Source: UBA2883 sp050873965 (GTDB lineage Bacteria > Cyanobacteriota > Vampirovibrionia > Gastranaerophilales > Gastranaerophilaceae). Taken from it: 33,041 bases of DNA. Numbering within the stretch: position 1 is the first letter of the stretch; the number at the start of each line of letters is the position of its first letter. Where the stretch lies: contig JBNMJS010000009.1 in the NCBI GenBank assembly GCA_050873965.1, positions 1 to 33,041 on the forward strand, given 5' to 3'. Below, piece by piece: positions 15,065-24,813 of the stretch. Below the pieces are notes generated by a model, which saw only the letters and a list, made by a program, of their open reading frames with translations, made no database searches and was not told the origin of the DNA. Made by a program: the position numbers and the translations under genes.

Positions 15065-15832
15065 ATGTCAGAGATTTTAGATAAAGCAGTAGAATTATAT
15101 AAAAAAGGACAATTTAAAGAAGCAATTGATGCATTCAGTTCTGTTTTAGAACATGAAGAAGACAATGCAGAAATTTATAACAATATGGGCTTATGTTATG
15201 CTCATCTAGGAGAATTTGAACAAGCAGAGAAAGCATATACAAAATCAATCAAACTAGATCCAACGATAGCACAAGCATATATAAACCTTTCAGATTTATA
15301 TTACAAAAATGGCGATTTATCAGGTGCTATAGGTGTTTTAGAAAGAGGCAGTTACGAACTCACAGAAAACTATGTAATAGCCCACTTGCTAGCAAGAGTT
15401 TATATAGAAGATAGCAGATATGATATGGCAATTTGTGAGTTAGAAAAAATTCTTGATGCACAGCCAGAAAACTATGATGCATATTATGATATGGGTAGAA
15501 TTCAATTTGAACTTGGTAACTATGAAGATGCTATTTCAAATTTCGAAAATGTTATTGAATACAAAGAAAACAATGAATTCTTATACTACTACCTTGCTCA
15601 AGCATACGAAGCAAATAACGAAGTAGATAAAGCTATTTCAAACTATTTAAAAGCAACTGCTATCAATACGAAATTTCCAATGCCTTATAAAAAATTGGGT
15701 GTACTATTTTTAGCAAGAGGAGATTTTGAAGACTCTATTGAATTTTTTGAAGACTATATGAAACTTGATGTTCCTGATGATGAAAAGGAAAATGTTAAAG
15801 TTTTAATTGAAAGAATTAAAAAGAAATTATGA
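15065..15832 (+). CDS. Tetratricopeptide repeat protein
   Basis: A 255-residue protein made almost wholly of about seven TPR units, for example AEIYNNMGLCYAHLGEFEQA, AQAYINLSDLYYKNGDLSGA and YDAYYDMGRIQFELGNYEDA. No signal peptide, so it is probably a cytoplasmic scaffold. The ATG at 15065 begins one base after the lptA stop codon; it ends by overlapping dprA by 4 bp, so it is translationally coupled on both sides. TPR domains bind proteins and the partner is unknown; the context suggests envelope biogenesis. Confidence 0.9.
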   Translation: MSEILDKAVELYKKGQFKEAIDAFSSVLEHEEDNAEIYNNMGLCYAHLGEFEQAEKAYTKSIKLDPTIAQAYINLSDLYYKNGDLSGAIGVLERGSYELTENYVIAHLLARVYIEDSRYDMAICELEKILDAQPENYDAYYDMGRIQFELGNYEDAISNFENVIEYKENNEFLYYYLAQAYEANNEVDKAISNYLKATAINTKFPMPYKKLGVLFLARGDFEDSIEFFEDYMKLDVPDDEKENVKVLIERIKKKL

Positions 15833-16938
15833 ATGAAAAATACTGGGTAGCATTTTCATCTATTGCAGAACTTGATTCAAAATTTATACAAAACTTGTAT
15901 GAATATTTTGGTGATATAAAATTAGCATACAATGCATCACTTGAAGAATTAAGCAAAATTGAAGGGATATTAAAAAAGAAAGTCGATATTTTTCTCAAGA
16001 AAAGAGAAACAATAAATATAGACAATACTTTTAATGAAGTTATCAAAAGAGATATAAAAATATTAACTTTTGAAGATGAAAAATACCCATATATGCTAAA
16101 AAATATTGATAATCCACCTATGGTAATTTATTACAAAGGTGATTTATTCAGTTGTAACTTAGAAAAAACTCTAGCAGTTGTTGGTTCTAGAAGAATGAGT
16201 TATAACGGCAAAGAAAGCCTCAAAAAAATCATATCAGAACTAAATGGTACAGATTTATGTATAGTTTCAGGTCTAGCAGCCGGAGCAGATACTGCAGCAC
16301 ATAGATTTGCTCTTGATAACAATTTAAAAACAATCGGTGTAATCGCAAGTGGTTTTGATTTTATCTACCCAAGTTCAAATAAATCTTTATACGAAGAAAT
16401 AATAAATGGTAATGGTGCTGTATTAACAGAATATTACCCAACATTTGAACCTCTAAAATTTAGATTTCCACAACGTAATAGAATTGTATCAGGCCTATCT
16501 TATGGAACACTTGTTGTTGAGGCAGCATTAAAAAGTGGGGCTTTGATTACAGCAAATTTAACTTTAGAACAAGGTAGAGAATTATTATGTATCCCTGGAT
16601 TGATAACAAACCCTAATACCGAAGGAATTTATAAACTTATAAAAACAGGAGCAACAATTGTAACAGAATCCTCTGATATATTAAATGCATTAAACTGGAC
16701 ATTAGGAGTGCAACAAACGCTTTTTGATACAGAAAATATTGAAAATATAGAAGAAGATGACAACTTAACAATTGACGAGAAAAAAATTCTTTATACAATA
16801 GATATAGAACCTAAAAGTTTTGATGAAATACAGAAAGAAACAAATTTATCAGTTGATGAGTTATTAATGAACTTAACGACATTAGAACTTAAAGGAAAAT
16901 TGGAACAAACACTGGGGGATAGATATAAAAAGAGATGA
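15829..16938 (+). CDS. dprA: DNA processing protein DprA/Smf
   Basis: A 369-residue protein with the full DprA Rossmann-like domain: VGSRRMS, SGLAAGADTAAHR, ASGFDFIYPSSN, FRFPQRNRIVSGLS, SGALITA and CIPG, in order. A helix-hairpin-like N-terminal region precedes it. A C-terminal winged-helix domain (about 300-369, DEKKILYTIDIEPKSFDEI) follows. DprA binds incoming single-stranded DNA and loads RecA during natural transformation. The ATG overlaps the TPR gene stop (ATGA) and the stop overlaps topA in the same way. dprA next to topA is a common bacterial arrangement. Confidence 0.95.
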   Translation: MNEKYWVAFSSIAELDSKFIQNLYEYFGDIKLAYNASLEELSKIEGILKKKVDIFLKKRETINIDNTFNEVIKRDIKILTFEDEKYPYMLKNIDNPPMVIYYKGDLFSCNLEKTLAVVGSRRMSYNGKESLKKIISELNGTDLCIVSGLAAGADTAAHRFALDNNLKTIGVIASGFDFIYPSSNKSLYEEIINGNGAVLTEYYPTFEPLKFRFPQRNRIVSGLSYGTLVVEAALKSGALITANLTLEQGRELLCIPGLITNPNTEGIYKLIKTGATIVTESSDILNALNWTLGVQQTLFDTENIENIEEDDNLTIDEKKILYTIDIEPKSFDEIQKETNLSVDELLMNLTTLELKGKLEQTLGDRYKKR

Positions 16939-19235
16939 GTCCTAAAGCCGAAACAAAAAAAACTACAACAAAAACAGCGACAAAAAAAACAAGTACTAAA
17001 TCAAAAGGTGATAAAGCACTTGTTATAGTCGAATCTCCTGCAAAATCTAAAACTATTAAAAAGATTTTGGGTTCAAACTATACTATAGAAGCAAGTTTAG
17101 GACACGTTAGAGATTTATCATCAAAAAATGATTTAGGTTTTGATGTTAATAATGGTTTCAAACCATCTTTTACAATCCTTCCAGAAAAAAGAAAAGTTGT
17201 ATCAAAACTGAATGCTTTAGCAAAAGATGCTGATAAAGTTTACCTAGCATCCGATCCCGACCGTGAGGGAGAAGCAATTGCATGGCACGTTAAAGAAGTA
17301 TTAAAAGTGCCAGAAGACAAGATTTATAGAATAGAGTTCAACGAAATTACACCAAAAGCCGTAAAATATGCTGTTGAACATTATCGCCAAATTGACATGG
17401 ATAAAGTTAAAGCACAACAAACAAGACAAATTCTTGATAAACTTGTTGGTTACAAACTTAGTCCAGTATTATGGAAACAATTAGGAAACTACCATTTATC
17501 AGCAGGTAGAGTACAATCTGTTGCACTTCGAATGATTTGCGAAAGAGAAGAAGAAATTGATGCATTTGTACCAGTTGAATATTGGACAATTACTGTTCAA
17601 CTTGAAAAAGATGGAAAAGTTTTTGAAGCAGAACTAGCAAAATTTGTTGATAGCAAAATTGAAATCAACAATGAAGAAGAAGCACAAAAAATAAAAGCCA
17701 TTTTAGAAGATGACAAAACAGAATACATTGTATCTAAAGTTGCTAAACGTGAAACTTCAAGAAAACCGACTGCACCATTTATTACATCAACATTACAAAG
17801 AGAAGCAAGTTCTAAACTTGGGTATGGTGTATCAAAAACAATGCAAATTGCACAAAAATTGTATGAAGGTATTGAACTAGAAGAAGGTTCTGTCGGTTTA
17901 ATCACATATATGAGAACTGATAGTGTTCGTATCTCTGATGATGCACAAGAAATGGCAAAAGATTTCATCGTAAATAATTTTGGTGAAAATTATTATCCAT
18001 CAAAACCTAACATTTACGGTAAAGGCAAAAAGAATGTTCAAGATGCTCACGAAGCAATCAGACCATCATACCCTGAAAGAACACCTGACAGTATTAAACA
18101 ATACTTGACTAATGAACAATACAGATTATATAAACTAATCTGGAACAAATTCATGTCATCACAAATGGCACCTGCAAAAATTGCAAACAAAACTGTTGAT
18201 ATTACAGCAGGTGATTATGAATTACGTACAGGTACAAGCAAAGTTCTTTTTGATGGATTCTTAAAATTATATCAAGATTCTGATAATGAACAAGTATCAA
18301 AAATCCCTGATTTACATGAAGGTGACAAACTTGAAAGAAAAGATGTTTTACCAAAACAACATTTCACTCAACCACCTCCAAGATTTAGTGAAGCATCATT
18401 AGTTAAAGCATTAGAAGAATACGGCATTGGTCGTCCATCAACCTATGCAAGTATTATTACAAAAATTCAACAAAGACAATATGTTGAAAAACAAGATAAA
18501 GCACTTGTTCCAACATTCTTAGGTAAAACAGTATCTAAACAGTTAGTAAACCAATTCTCTGATATTATGGATTATGCTTTTACTGCTGGAATGGAAGAGA
18601 AATTAGATAAAATTGCAGAGAAAAAAGCTGTTTGGAACGAAGTTTTACAAAATTTCTATACACCTTTTATGGATACTGTAAACGATGTAATGGGTAATGC
18701 TAAAAAAGTAGTTATTGAAAGTGATGTAAAATGCCCTAATTGTGGTAAACCTATGATTGTAAGAACTAGCAGATTTGGTTCTCAATTCTTGGGTTGTTCT
18801 GGTTATCCTGAATGTAAAACTATTTTATCATTGGATAAATCAGGTAATGTTATCAAAAATGCTGACACACCTGAAAAATCTGATAAAAAATGTGAAAAAT
18901 GTGGTGGCGATTTATATATCAAAATCGGACCATACGGCAGATATACAGAATGTGCTGAATGCAAAGATAGAAAAAGTATAGTTAAATCAACAGGCGTTAC
19001 TTGCCCTAAATGTGGCAAAGGTGAAATAATCGAACGTAAATCAAAACGAGGGGTTGTGTTCTATGGTTGTAACCAATACCCTGACTGTGATTTTGTTTTA
19101 TGGAACGAACCAACTGGAGATGTTTGCCCTAAATGTCATTCTCTAATTGTAAAACGAACTCTAAAAAGTGGTGACGTTTTAGAATGTTCAAATAGAGCCT
19201 GTGGTTACAAACCTGAAAATAAATCTACTCAATAA
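16935..19235 (+). CDS. topA: DNA topoisomerase I
   Basis: A 766-residue type IA topoisomerase that relaxes negative supercoils. It begins with a Lys/Thr-rich tail (residues 1-25) before VIVESPAKSKTIKKIL. The Toprim acidic site is SDPDREGEAIAWH (106-118). The catalytic tyrosine is Y325 in GLITYMRTDS. The C-terminus has four cysteine zinc-ribbon repeats beginning CPNC, CEKC, CPKC and CPKC (about residues 597-760). The start overlaps dprA by 4 bp. The basic tail is unusual but lies outside the catalytic core. Confidence 0.97.
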   Translation: MSPKAETKKTTTKTATKKTSTKSKGDKALVIVESPAKSKTIKKILGSNYTIEASLGHVRDLSSKNDLGFDVNNGFKPSFTILPEKRKVVSKLNALAKDADKVYLASDPDREGEAIAWHVKEVLKVPEDKIYRIEFNEITPKAVKYAVEHYRQIDMDKVKAQQTRQILDKLVGYKLSPVLWKQLGNYHLSAGRVQSVALRMICEREEEIDAFVPVEYWTITVQLEKDGKVFEAELAKFVDSKIEINNEEEAQKIKAILEDDKTEYIVSKVAKRETSRKPTAPFITSTLQREASSKLGYGVSKTMQIAQKLYEGIELEEGSVGLITYMRTDSVRISDDAQEMAKDFIVNNFGENYYPSKPNIYGKGKKNVQDAHEAIRPSYPERTPDSIKQYLTNEQYRLYKLIWNKFMSSQMAPAKIANKTVDITAGDYELRTGTSKVLFDGFLKLYQDSDNEQVSKIPDLHEGDKLERKDVLPKQHFTQPPPRFSEASLVKALEEYGIGRPSTYASIITKIQQRQYVEKQDKALVPTFLGKTVSKQLVNQFSDIMDYAFTAGMEEKLDKIAEKKAVWNEVLQNFYTPFMDTVNDVMGNAKKVVIESDVKCPNCGKPMIVRTSRFGSQFLGCSGYPECKTILSLDKSGNVIKNADTPEKSDKKCEKCGGDLYIKIGPYGRYTECAECKDRKSIVKSTGVTCPKCGKGEIIERKSKRGVVFYGCNQYPDCDFVLWNEPTGDVCPKCHSLIVKRTLKSGDVLECSNRACGYKPENKSTQ

Positions 19236-19259
19236 ATATAATATATTAGGAGAGCTTAA

Positions 19260-20966
19260 ATGAAAAAAATATTTGAGAATCTAAACAAAGGTAATATTTT
19301 GTTTATCACTTGTTTTGCATTAATAATCTTAGGTGGTTTGTGGTTAAGATTATCAATTATTAATTTCCCAATTTGGTATGATGAAGGTTGCTCAATTGCA
19401 ACTGCAATAAATTCGTTTCCAACTGGCATAAACAATTATCTTTGGAATTATGATTTTCAACATACTCCATTTTATTTTTATATATTGCACTACATTATGC
19501 AATTCTTTGGAGATTCAGAATTTACATTAAGAATTTCTTCTCTAATAGTTTCAATGCTATTATTACCGTTGACTTATATTGTTACGACAAAGTTGTCTTC
19601 ATCAAAAAAAATTGGATTAGTAGCAATGCTTTTAATGGCAGTTAATACATTCCAAGTACTCTATTCTATTGAAATAAGAATGTATCCATACACTATTTTA
19701 TTGGCATTATTATCTATAAATTATTTAATTGATTACGATAGAAAAGGTGACATTCCATCACTTGTAAAACTTAGTATCGTTAATATTCTCAATCCATATT
19801 TCTTAACTGGTTCAATAATATTTACATTAGCAGAATTTATAATTTATTCATCATATCTTGATTATAAAAAGGCTGAGCCTAAAAAATTACAAAACTATAT
19901 TTTCGCAAATATTATTACAATTTTATGTTATATACCTTATTTTATAATCGTTGGTCATTATGCAATTGTTCGTTCAAAATTTTTAATCACAGATTTATCT
20001 AATTTTGAAATAATGAATTTATGGGGCTTACTACAAAATATATTCTCTGCAGACCCTGGACATATTCACGAAACAAGACATGAAGCTTTTACAAATAATT
20101 TTCAAACTATTGCACTTGTATTCTTGCCATTGATTGTAATGTTTACAGGTTTAATAAATAGTTTAAAAGACAAAGAAAAACTAAACACAGTAATTTTAGG
20201 AATAATAACATTAACATTTGGTATATTCTTATGGGCAGCAAATGCCAAAGTTATCGCATTCACAGGTAGATACTTAATTTTTATTACACCATTCATATTT
20301 ATTTTAACAGCAATCGGATTAAGCAAATTTAATAAATATGTTTTTGCGACAATAATCTTTATATATTCTTGCTTATGCATTTATGGACTTCATCAAACAT
20401 ACGAAACATACAAAAAAATTGCATACTATTCATTAAAAGCACCAGCAGAATACGTAAAGAAAAACTATAGCGGAAAAGATAATTTAGTTATTATGCCTTT
20501 TGCATCATCAGTATCTTTCTACTATTTCAAAGGTGAAAATATGCCACATGTAATGCCATTAGAATTGTTCCATGAAGTTAGAAACCCTGATAATACAAAC
20601 TTCTATAATGAAGAACAAAGACAACAATTCAAAACTGGTGATAAATATAAAGTATTCCAAAATATAATTACAAGTGATAATTATATTTCTGAGAACTTTA
20701 AAAAACACATGCAATCAGAAATTGATAAAGTGCCTCACGGTGGATATATTATTTGGATAATTTATTATACAGACAATTACGCACTTACAACAAAAGAAAA
20801 TGTTCAAAATATGTTTAGAAATTACGATAACGTAAAAGCACATGTAACAACTGGTATGTTATCAAAATTTGACTTAGATTTAATAAAAATACTTGAACCA
20901 CAAGCAAGATTGATAAAAACAGATAGAGATGAGTCAAATTCATATATCATCTTACAAAAAAGGTAA
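19260..20966 (+). CDS. GT39-like membrane glycosyltransferase (ArnT/PMT superfamily)
   Basis: A 568-residue protein with about ten to eleven transmembrane helices in the first 400 residues and a soluble C-terminal domain. The first extracytoplasmic loop contains WYDEG (39-43), the acidic pair used by GT-C enzymes, and HTPFYFYILHY follows in the expected second motif. Such enzymes transfer sugars from polyprenyl-phosphate donors to lipids or proteins on the outer face of the inner membrane. Acceptor and sugar are unknown; the lptC-lptA context favours lipid A or another surface glycan. AGGAGAG precedes the ATG. It starts 24 bp after topA. Confidence 0.85.
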   Translation: MKKIFENLNKGNILFITCFALIILGGLWLRLSIINFPIWYDEGCSIATAINSFPTGINNYLWNYDFQHTPFYFYILHYIMQFFGDSEFTLRISSLIVSMLLLPLTYIVTTKLSSSKKIGLVAMLLMAVNTFQVLYSIEIRMYPYTILLALLSINYLIDYDRKGDIPSLVKLSIVNILNPYFLTGSIIFTLAEFIIYSSYLDYKKAEPKKLQNYIFANIITILCYIPYFIIVGHYAIVRSKFLITDLSNFEIMNLWGLLQNIFSADPGHIHETRHEAFTNNFQTIALVFLPLIVMFTGLINSLKDKEKLNTVILGIITLTFGIFLWAANAKVIAFTGRYLIFITPFIFILTAIGLSKFNKYVFATIIFIYSCLCIYGLHQTYETYKKIAYYSLKAPAEYVKKNYSGKDNLVIMPFASSVSFYYFKGENMPHVMPLELFHEVRNPDNTNFYNEEQRQQFKTGDKYKVFQNIITSDNYISENFKKHMQSEIDKVPHGGYIIWIIYYTDNYALTTKENVQNMFRNYDNVKAHVTTGMLSKFDLDLIKILEPQARLIKTDRDESNSYIILQKR

Positions 20967-20972
20967 TAAAAT

Positions 20973-22088
20973 ATGAAAATAGCACATTTTAAAGTCGAAG
21001 ACTGGTTTAACGAATATGAAAAATTATCAAAATATGATATGGCTGATACTTGCGTAGAGTCATTATCATTAGAAGAACTTTTTTCTATTACAGGCAATAA
21101 AGATAAACACCTTGAACACATACTTAAACAAAAACTAAATTATGGTGATATTCAAGGAAGTGAATATCTAAAAACAGGTATTGCAAAACTATATAGTAAT
21201 ACGGTTTCAACAAAAAATATTACAATAACACATGGTGCAATTGGTGCAAACCAACTCGTTATGCTCGCAACAATTGAAAAAGGTGATAAAGTTGTTTCAA
21301 TCATACCAACGTATCAACAACATTATTCAATACCTGAATCTATTGGTGCAAATGTAGAAAAAATATTTTTACAAGAAAAAAATAATTGGCTACCTGATAT
21401 TGAAGAATTAAAACTAAAAGCACAAGGTGCAAAAATAATTTGTATGAATAATCCAAACAATCCTACAGGTGCAGTCATGCCAGATAGTATGCTAAAAGAA
21501 ATCGTACAAATTGCACAAGAAAACAATTCCTATATACTGTGCGATGAAGTATATAGAGGACTTGAACATAGTGGAAATATTTCAAAATCAATAATTGAAT
21601 TATACGAAAAAGGTATTTCAACTGGCAGTATGTCAAAAGTTTATTCACTAGCAGGTCTTAGACTCGGTTGGATAGTGACAAATGATGAAATACTAAACGA
21701 TATAATAATCCAAAGAGAATATAATACAATTAGTGTTAGTACTCTTGATGATTATTTTGCGGGACTAGCACTTGAAAACAGTGAAAAAATCATCAAAAGA
21801 AATATTACTAAAATACTTGATGGCAAAAAAATCGTTTCTGATTGGGTACAACAAGAGCCACATATAAGTTGGATTGAACCACAAGGTGGAACAACGGCAT
21901 TATTAAAATATGATTTAAAAATGAGTTCTGTTGAATTATGCAAAAAATTGCTGAACGATACTGGCGTGCTATTCTTGCCAGCATCAGCAATTGATGCCGA
22001 AGGATATTTAAGAATCGGCTATTGCAGTAACGTTAAAACATTACAAGAAGGCTTGTTGAAATTCTCTGATTGGCTCAAACAATTCTAA
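20973..22088 (+). CDS. PLP-dependent class I/II aminotransferase
   Basis: A 371-residue fold-type I aminotransferase. NNPNNPTGA (159-167), DEVYRG (191-196) and SMSKVYSLAGLRLGW with the Schiff-base lysine at K222 are clear. R230 lies in the usual phosphate/substrate region. The N-terminal segment (MADTCVESLSLEEL) resembles a small subgroup of uncharacterised clostridial-type enzymes rather than housekeeping AspC, so the substrate is unknown. It lies 6 bp downstream of the glycosyltransferase gene and may make an amino sugar or amino-acid decoration, but that is speculative. Its stop codon abuts the der stop codon with no base between. Confidence 0.88.
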   Translation: MKIAHFKVEDWFNEYEKLSKYDMADTCVESLSLEELFSITGNKDKHLEHILKQKLNYGDIQGSEYLKTGIAKLYSNTVSTKNITITHGAIGANQLVMLATIEKGDKVVSIIPTYQQHYSIPESIGANVEKIFLQEKNNWLPDIEELKLKAQGAKIICMNNPNNPTGAVMPDSMLKEIVQIAQENNSYILCDEVYRGLEHSGNISKSIIELYEKGISTGSMSKVYSLAGLRLGWIVTNDEILNDIIIQREYNTISVSTLDDYFAGLALENSEKIIKRNITKILDGKKIVSDWVQQEPHISWIEPQGGTTALLKYDLKMSSVELCKKLLNDTGVLFLPASAIDAEGYLRIGYCSNVKTLQEGLLKFSDWLKQF

Positions 22089-23423
22089 TTATTTATTTTT
22101 ATTAGAACGTTCTCTGACAGAAATTCTAATAGATGTACCAAAGAAACCAAAAGCTTCTCTTAATTTATTTTCAATATAACGTTTATAATGGTCTTTTAAT
22201 AAAGTACCATTATTTGTAAATAAAACAAATGTAGGTGGTTGAACACCAACTTGAGTTGTATATAAAATTTTCAAACGTTTATTCTTAACACTTTGAGGTG
22301 GATTCATAACGTATGCATCATTTACGATTTTATTTAACAAACCTGTTGCAACACGTTTTGTACATTCTCTATAAACTTCATTTGTTTTTGTATAAATTTG
22401 TGTCAATCTTTGATGAGTTTTTGCACTAATATAGATTTTTGGTACATAGCTCAAGAATGGTATTTCATTAACTAATTTTTCTTCAAATTTATTGATAGTA
22501 TTTGCTTTTTTATCCTCTACTAAATCCCATTTATTGATTGCAATTATCATACCTTTACCTGCTTCTGTAATGATAGATGAGATTTTTTTGTCTTGGTCAG
22601 AAATACCTTCTTTTGCATCAATTACAAGAATAGCAACATCACATTCTCTAATAGAACGGATTGCTCTATCAACTGCAAATTTTTCTACACCATAATCTAC
22701 TTTTGCTTTCTTTCTAATACCTGCAGTATCTATGATAATAAATTCTTGTTCATCATATACAAGTTTGCTATCAATGCTATCTCTTGTTGTACCAGATACA
22801 TCTGAAACGATAACTCTATTTTCACCTAACAACGCATTTACAATTGAAGATTTACCAGCATTAGGTCTTCCTACAATTGCTATTTTAATAATTTTTTCTT
22901 CTTTTTTAATGTCTTCATCAGCAATAAAATCTTCTGTAATTAAATCTAGCAAATCGCCAACACCACCTGAACCATGTAAAGCAGAAATAGCAATTGGTTC
23001 ACCAATCGCAAGTGAATAAAAATCTGATGTCATTAATGCAGCATTATGAGAATCAATTTTATTAACTGCTAAAAATACATGCTTGTTAGACTGTCTTAAA
23101 ATATTTGCAATATCATAGTCAATTGGATTTATACCCTCTTTACCGTCAACGATAAAAACAATTTTATCAGCCTCTGAACAAGCAATCTTTGCTTGGTCAT
23201 AAATTGAAACCATAATTTCATCTTCATCACCAGGAATAATACCACCAGTATCAATAACTGTGAATTGTTTATGTTGCCATTCAACGTCAAAATAAATTCT
23301 ATCACGAGTTACGCCAGGTAAATCATCAACAATTGATTGTCTATTACCAACAAGACGATTTACAAATGTTGATTTCCCTACATTTGGTCTTCCTACTATT
23401 GCTACTACTGGTTTTCTTTCCAT
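22089..23423 (-). CDS. der: Ribosome biogenesis GTPase Der (EngA)
   Basis: A 444-residue protein with two tandem GTPase domains, each with a P-loop (GRPNVGKS at about 10-17 and GRPNAGKS near 185), DTAGI/DTGGI G3 motifs and NKID/NKWD G4 motifs. The C-terminal KH-like domain ends in NKLREAFGFFGTSIRISVRER. Der binds the 50S subunit and is usually essential. Length is normal. It lies 32 bp downstream of glf on the same strand and converges on the aminotransferase gene with zero spacing. Confidence 0.97.
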   Translation of the reverse strand: MERKPVVAIVGRPNVGKSTFVNRLVGNRQSIVDDLPGVTRDRIYFDVEWQHKQFTVIDTGGIIPGDEDEIMVSIYDQAKIACSEADKIVFIVDGKEGINPIDYDIANILRQSNKHVFLAVNKIDSHNAALMTSDFYSLAIGEPIAISALHGSGGVGDLLDLITEDFIADEDIKKEEKIIKIAIVGRPNAGKSSIVNALLGENRVIVSDVSGTTRDSIDSKLVYDEQEFIIIDTAGIRKKAKVDYGVEKFAVDRAIRSIRECDVAILVIDAKEGISDQDKKISSIITEAGKGMIIAINKWDLVEDKKANTINKFEEKLVNEIPFLSYVPKIYISAKTHQRLTQIYTKTNEVYRECTKRVATGLLNKIVNDAYVMNPPQSVKNKRLKILYTTQVGVQPPTFVLFTNNGTLLKDHYKRYIENKLREAFGFFGTSIRISVRERSNKNK

Positions 23424-23455
23424 AATATTAAATCCTATCTTTAAACCTTATATAA

Positions 23456-24553
23456 TTACAAACTTTCATAAACTTCTATGGCACGTTCAATTGCTCCGTC
23501 CATATTGTAATATTTGTAATCACCTAATCTACCTAAGAAATAAACATTTTTATATTTTTCTGATTCATACAAATACTTATGATATAAATCAAAATTATCA
23601 TCATTAGGTATTGGATAATATCTTTCATTTTTACCTAATTCAAAATCTTCTGAATATTCCTTAGCAATAACTGTTTTATCAGATTTATCATCTAAATAAT
23701 ATTTATACTCATGTATTCTTGTAAAATCATAGTTACAAGGATAATTAACACAAGCATTTGATTGATAATATTCCTTATTATGAGTTTCTAATTTAAAATT
23801 AACACTTCTATATGGCAATTGACCAAATTTATAATTAAAGAATTCATCAATTGAACCCGTAAAGAAAATCTTATCGAATTTAGATAAATCTAATGATTTA
23901 TAATCTGTATTTAGTTTAATCTTAATATTTTTATGATTAAGCATATTTTTGATAACTTGCGTATAACCATTTAAAGGAATGCCTTGATATTTATCTTGAA
24001 AATATCTGTTATCCTTACTCAAATAAACTGGTACACGAGCAGTAACTGCATCATCAACATCAGTTGGAGAAACTCCCCATTGTTTTGTCGTATAATGCAA
24101 AAATATTTTTTCATATACATAATTAGCAAGATATTTTAAATCATCATCATCTTGTTTTTGAAACTCTAAAATCGGAACTTTTGTATTGATATTAAAATTA
24201 TCTAACAACTTTTGTTCTAACAACTCAGCATAAGATTTTGGAAAAACATCATATAAAGAATTAAAATTAAATGGAATATGTGTTTCAATACCATCTAAAA
24301 TACCAATAACCTTATGCATATATGTATTGAAATCCGTAAATTGTTTAAGATAATTCCAAACAATTTCAGAATTTGTATGAAAAATATGAGAGCCATAAGC
24401 GTGTATCATTATACCGTTTTTATCTCTATAATCATAACAGTTACCACCAATATGACTTTTTTTATCAATTATTAAAACTTTTTCATTTGATTTATCTGCT
24501 AACAAATTTGCAATTGTTGCACCTGAAAAACCTGCACCTACAACTAATATCAT
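23456..24553 (-). CDS. glf: UDP-galactopyranose mutase
   Basis: A 365-residue FAD enzyme that converts UDP-galactopyranose to UDP-galactofuranose for surface polysaccharide. The FAD site is VVGAGFSGATIANLLA (residues 4-19) with IIDKKSHIGGNCYD (28-41). The Glf signatures HAYGSHIFHT and YTTKQWGVSP follow, and GRLGDYKYYNMDGAI lies at the C-terminus. Length matches the bacterial family. GAGGAA precedes the ATG by 7 bases. It points to a galactofuranose-containing glycan and may share a transcript with der. Confidence 0.95.
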   Translation of the reverse strand: MILVVGAGFSGATIANLLADKSNEKVLIIDKKSHIGGNCYDYRDKNGIMIHAYGSHIFHTNSEIVWNYLKQFTDFNTYMHKVIGILDGIETHIPFNFNSLYDVFPKSYAELLEQKLLDNFNINTKVPILEFQKQDDDDLKYLANYVYEKIFLHYTTKQWGVSPTDVDDAVTARVPVYLSKDNRYFQDKYQGIPLNGYTQVIKNMLNHKNIKIKLNTDYKSLDLSKFDKIFFTGSIDEFFNYKFGQLPYRSVNFKLETHNKEYYQSNACVNYPCNYDFTRIHEYKYYLDDKSDKTVIAKEYSEDFELGKNERYYPIPNDDNFDLYHKYLYESEKYKNVYFLGRLGDYKYYNMDGAIERAIEVYESL

Positions 24554-24669
24554 TACGAGTTCCTCATAAGTTATACCATAGGTAAATTATACACCAGATA
24601 GTAAAATTTTTATAGATTTTATAAATTATCTAGCACCAAAATACTTAAATTGAATTTATAAACAAATAT

Positions 24670-24788
24670 GTAAACATGTAAACAATACATTATTACTAAA
24701 TAATAGCGATTTGTTTTAAGTTTTGTAAACGTATTTTTTACAATTAATCAATTTTCTAAAAACAAAAAACTTTATATAAGTGTTGGGG
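24670..24788 (+). promoter_or_regulatory. Promoter module copy C (464-residue protein gene)
   Basis: TCAATTTT at 24748-24755, 17 bp ending in AAACTT, TATATA at 24773-24778, then GGGGATTA from 24785 as the likely start. TTAAGTTTTGTAAAC lies upstream, as in copy A, and GTAAACATG is at 24670-24678. Copies A and B lie upstream of the unrelated unknown genes at 426-1706 and 1884-2174. Confidence 0.75.
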
Positions 24789-24813
24789 ATTACATAAGAT
24801 TGAGGATATTATT

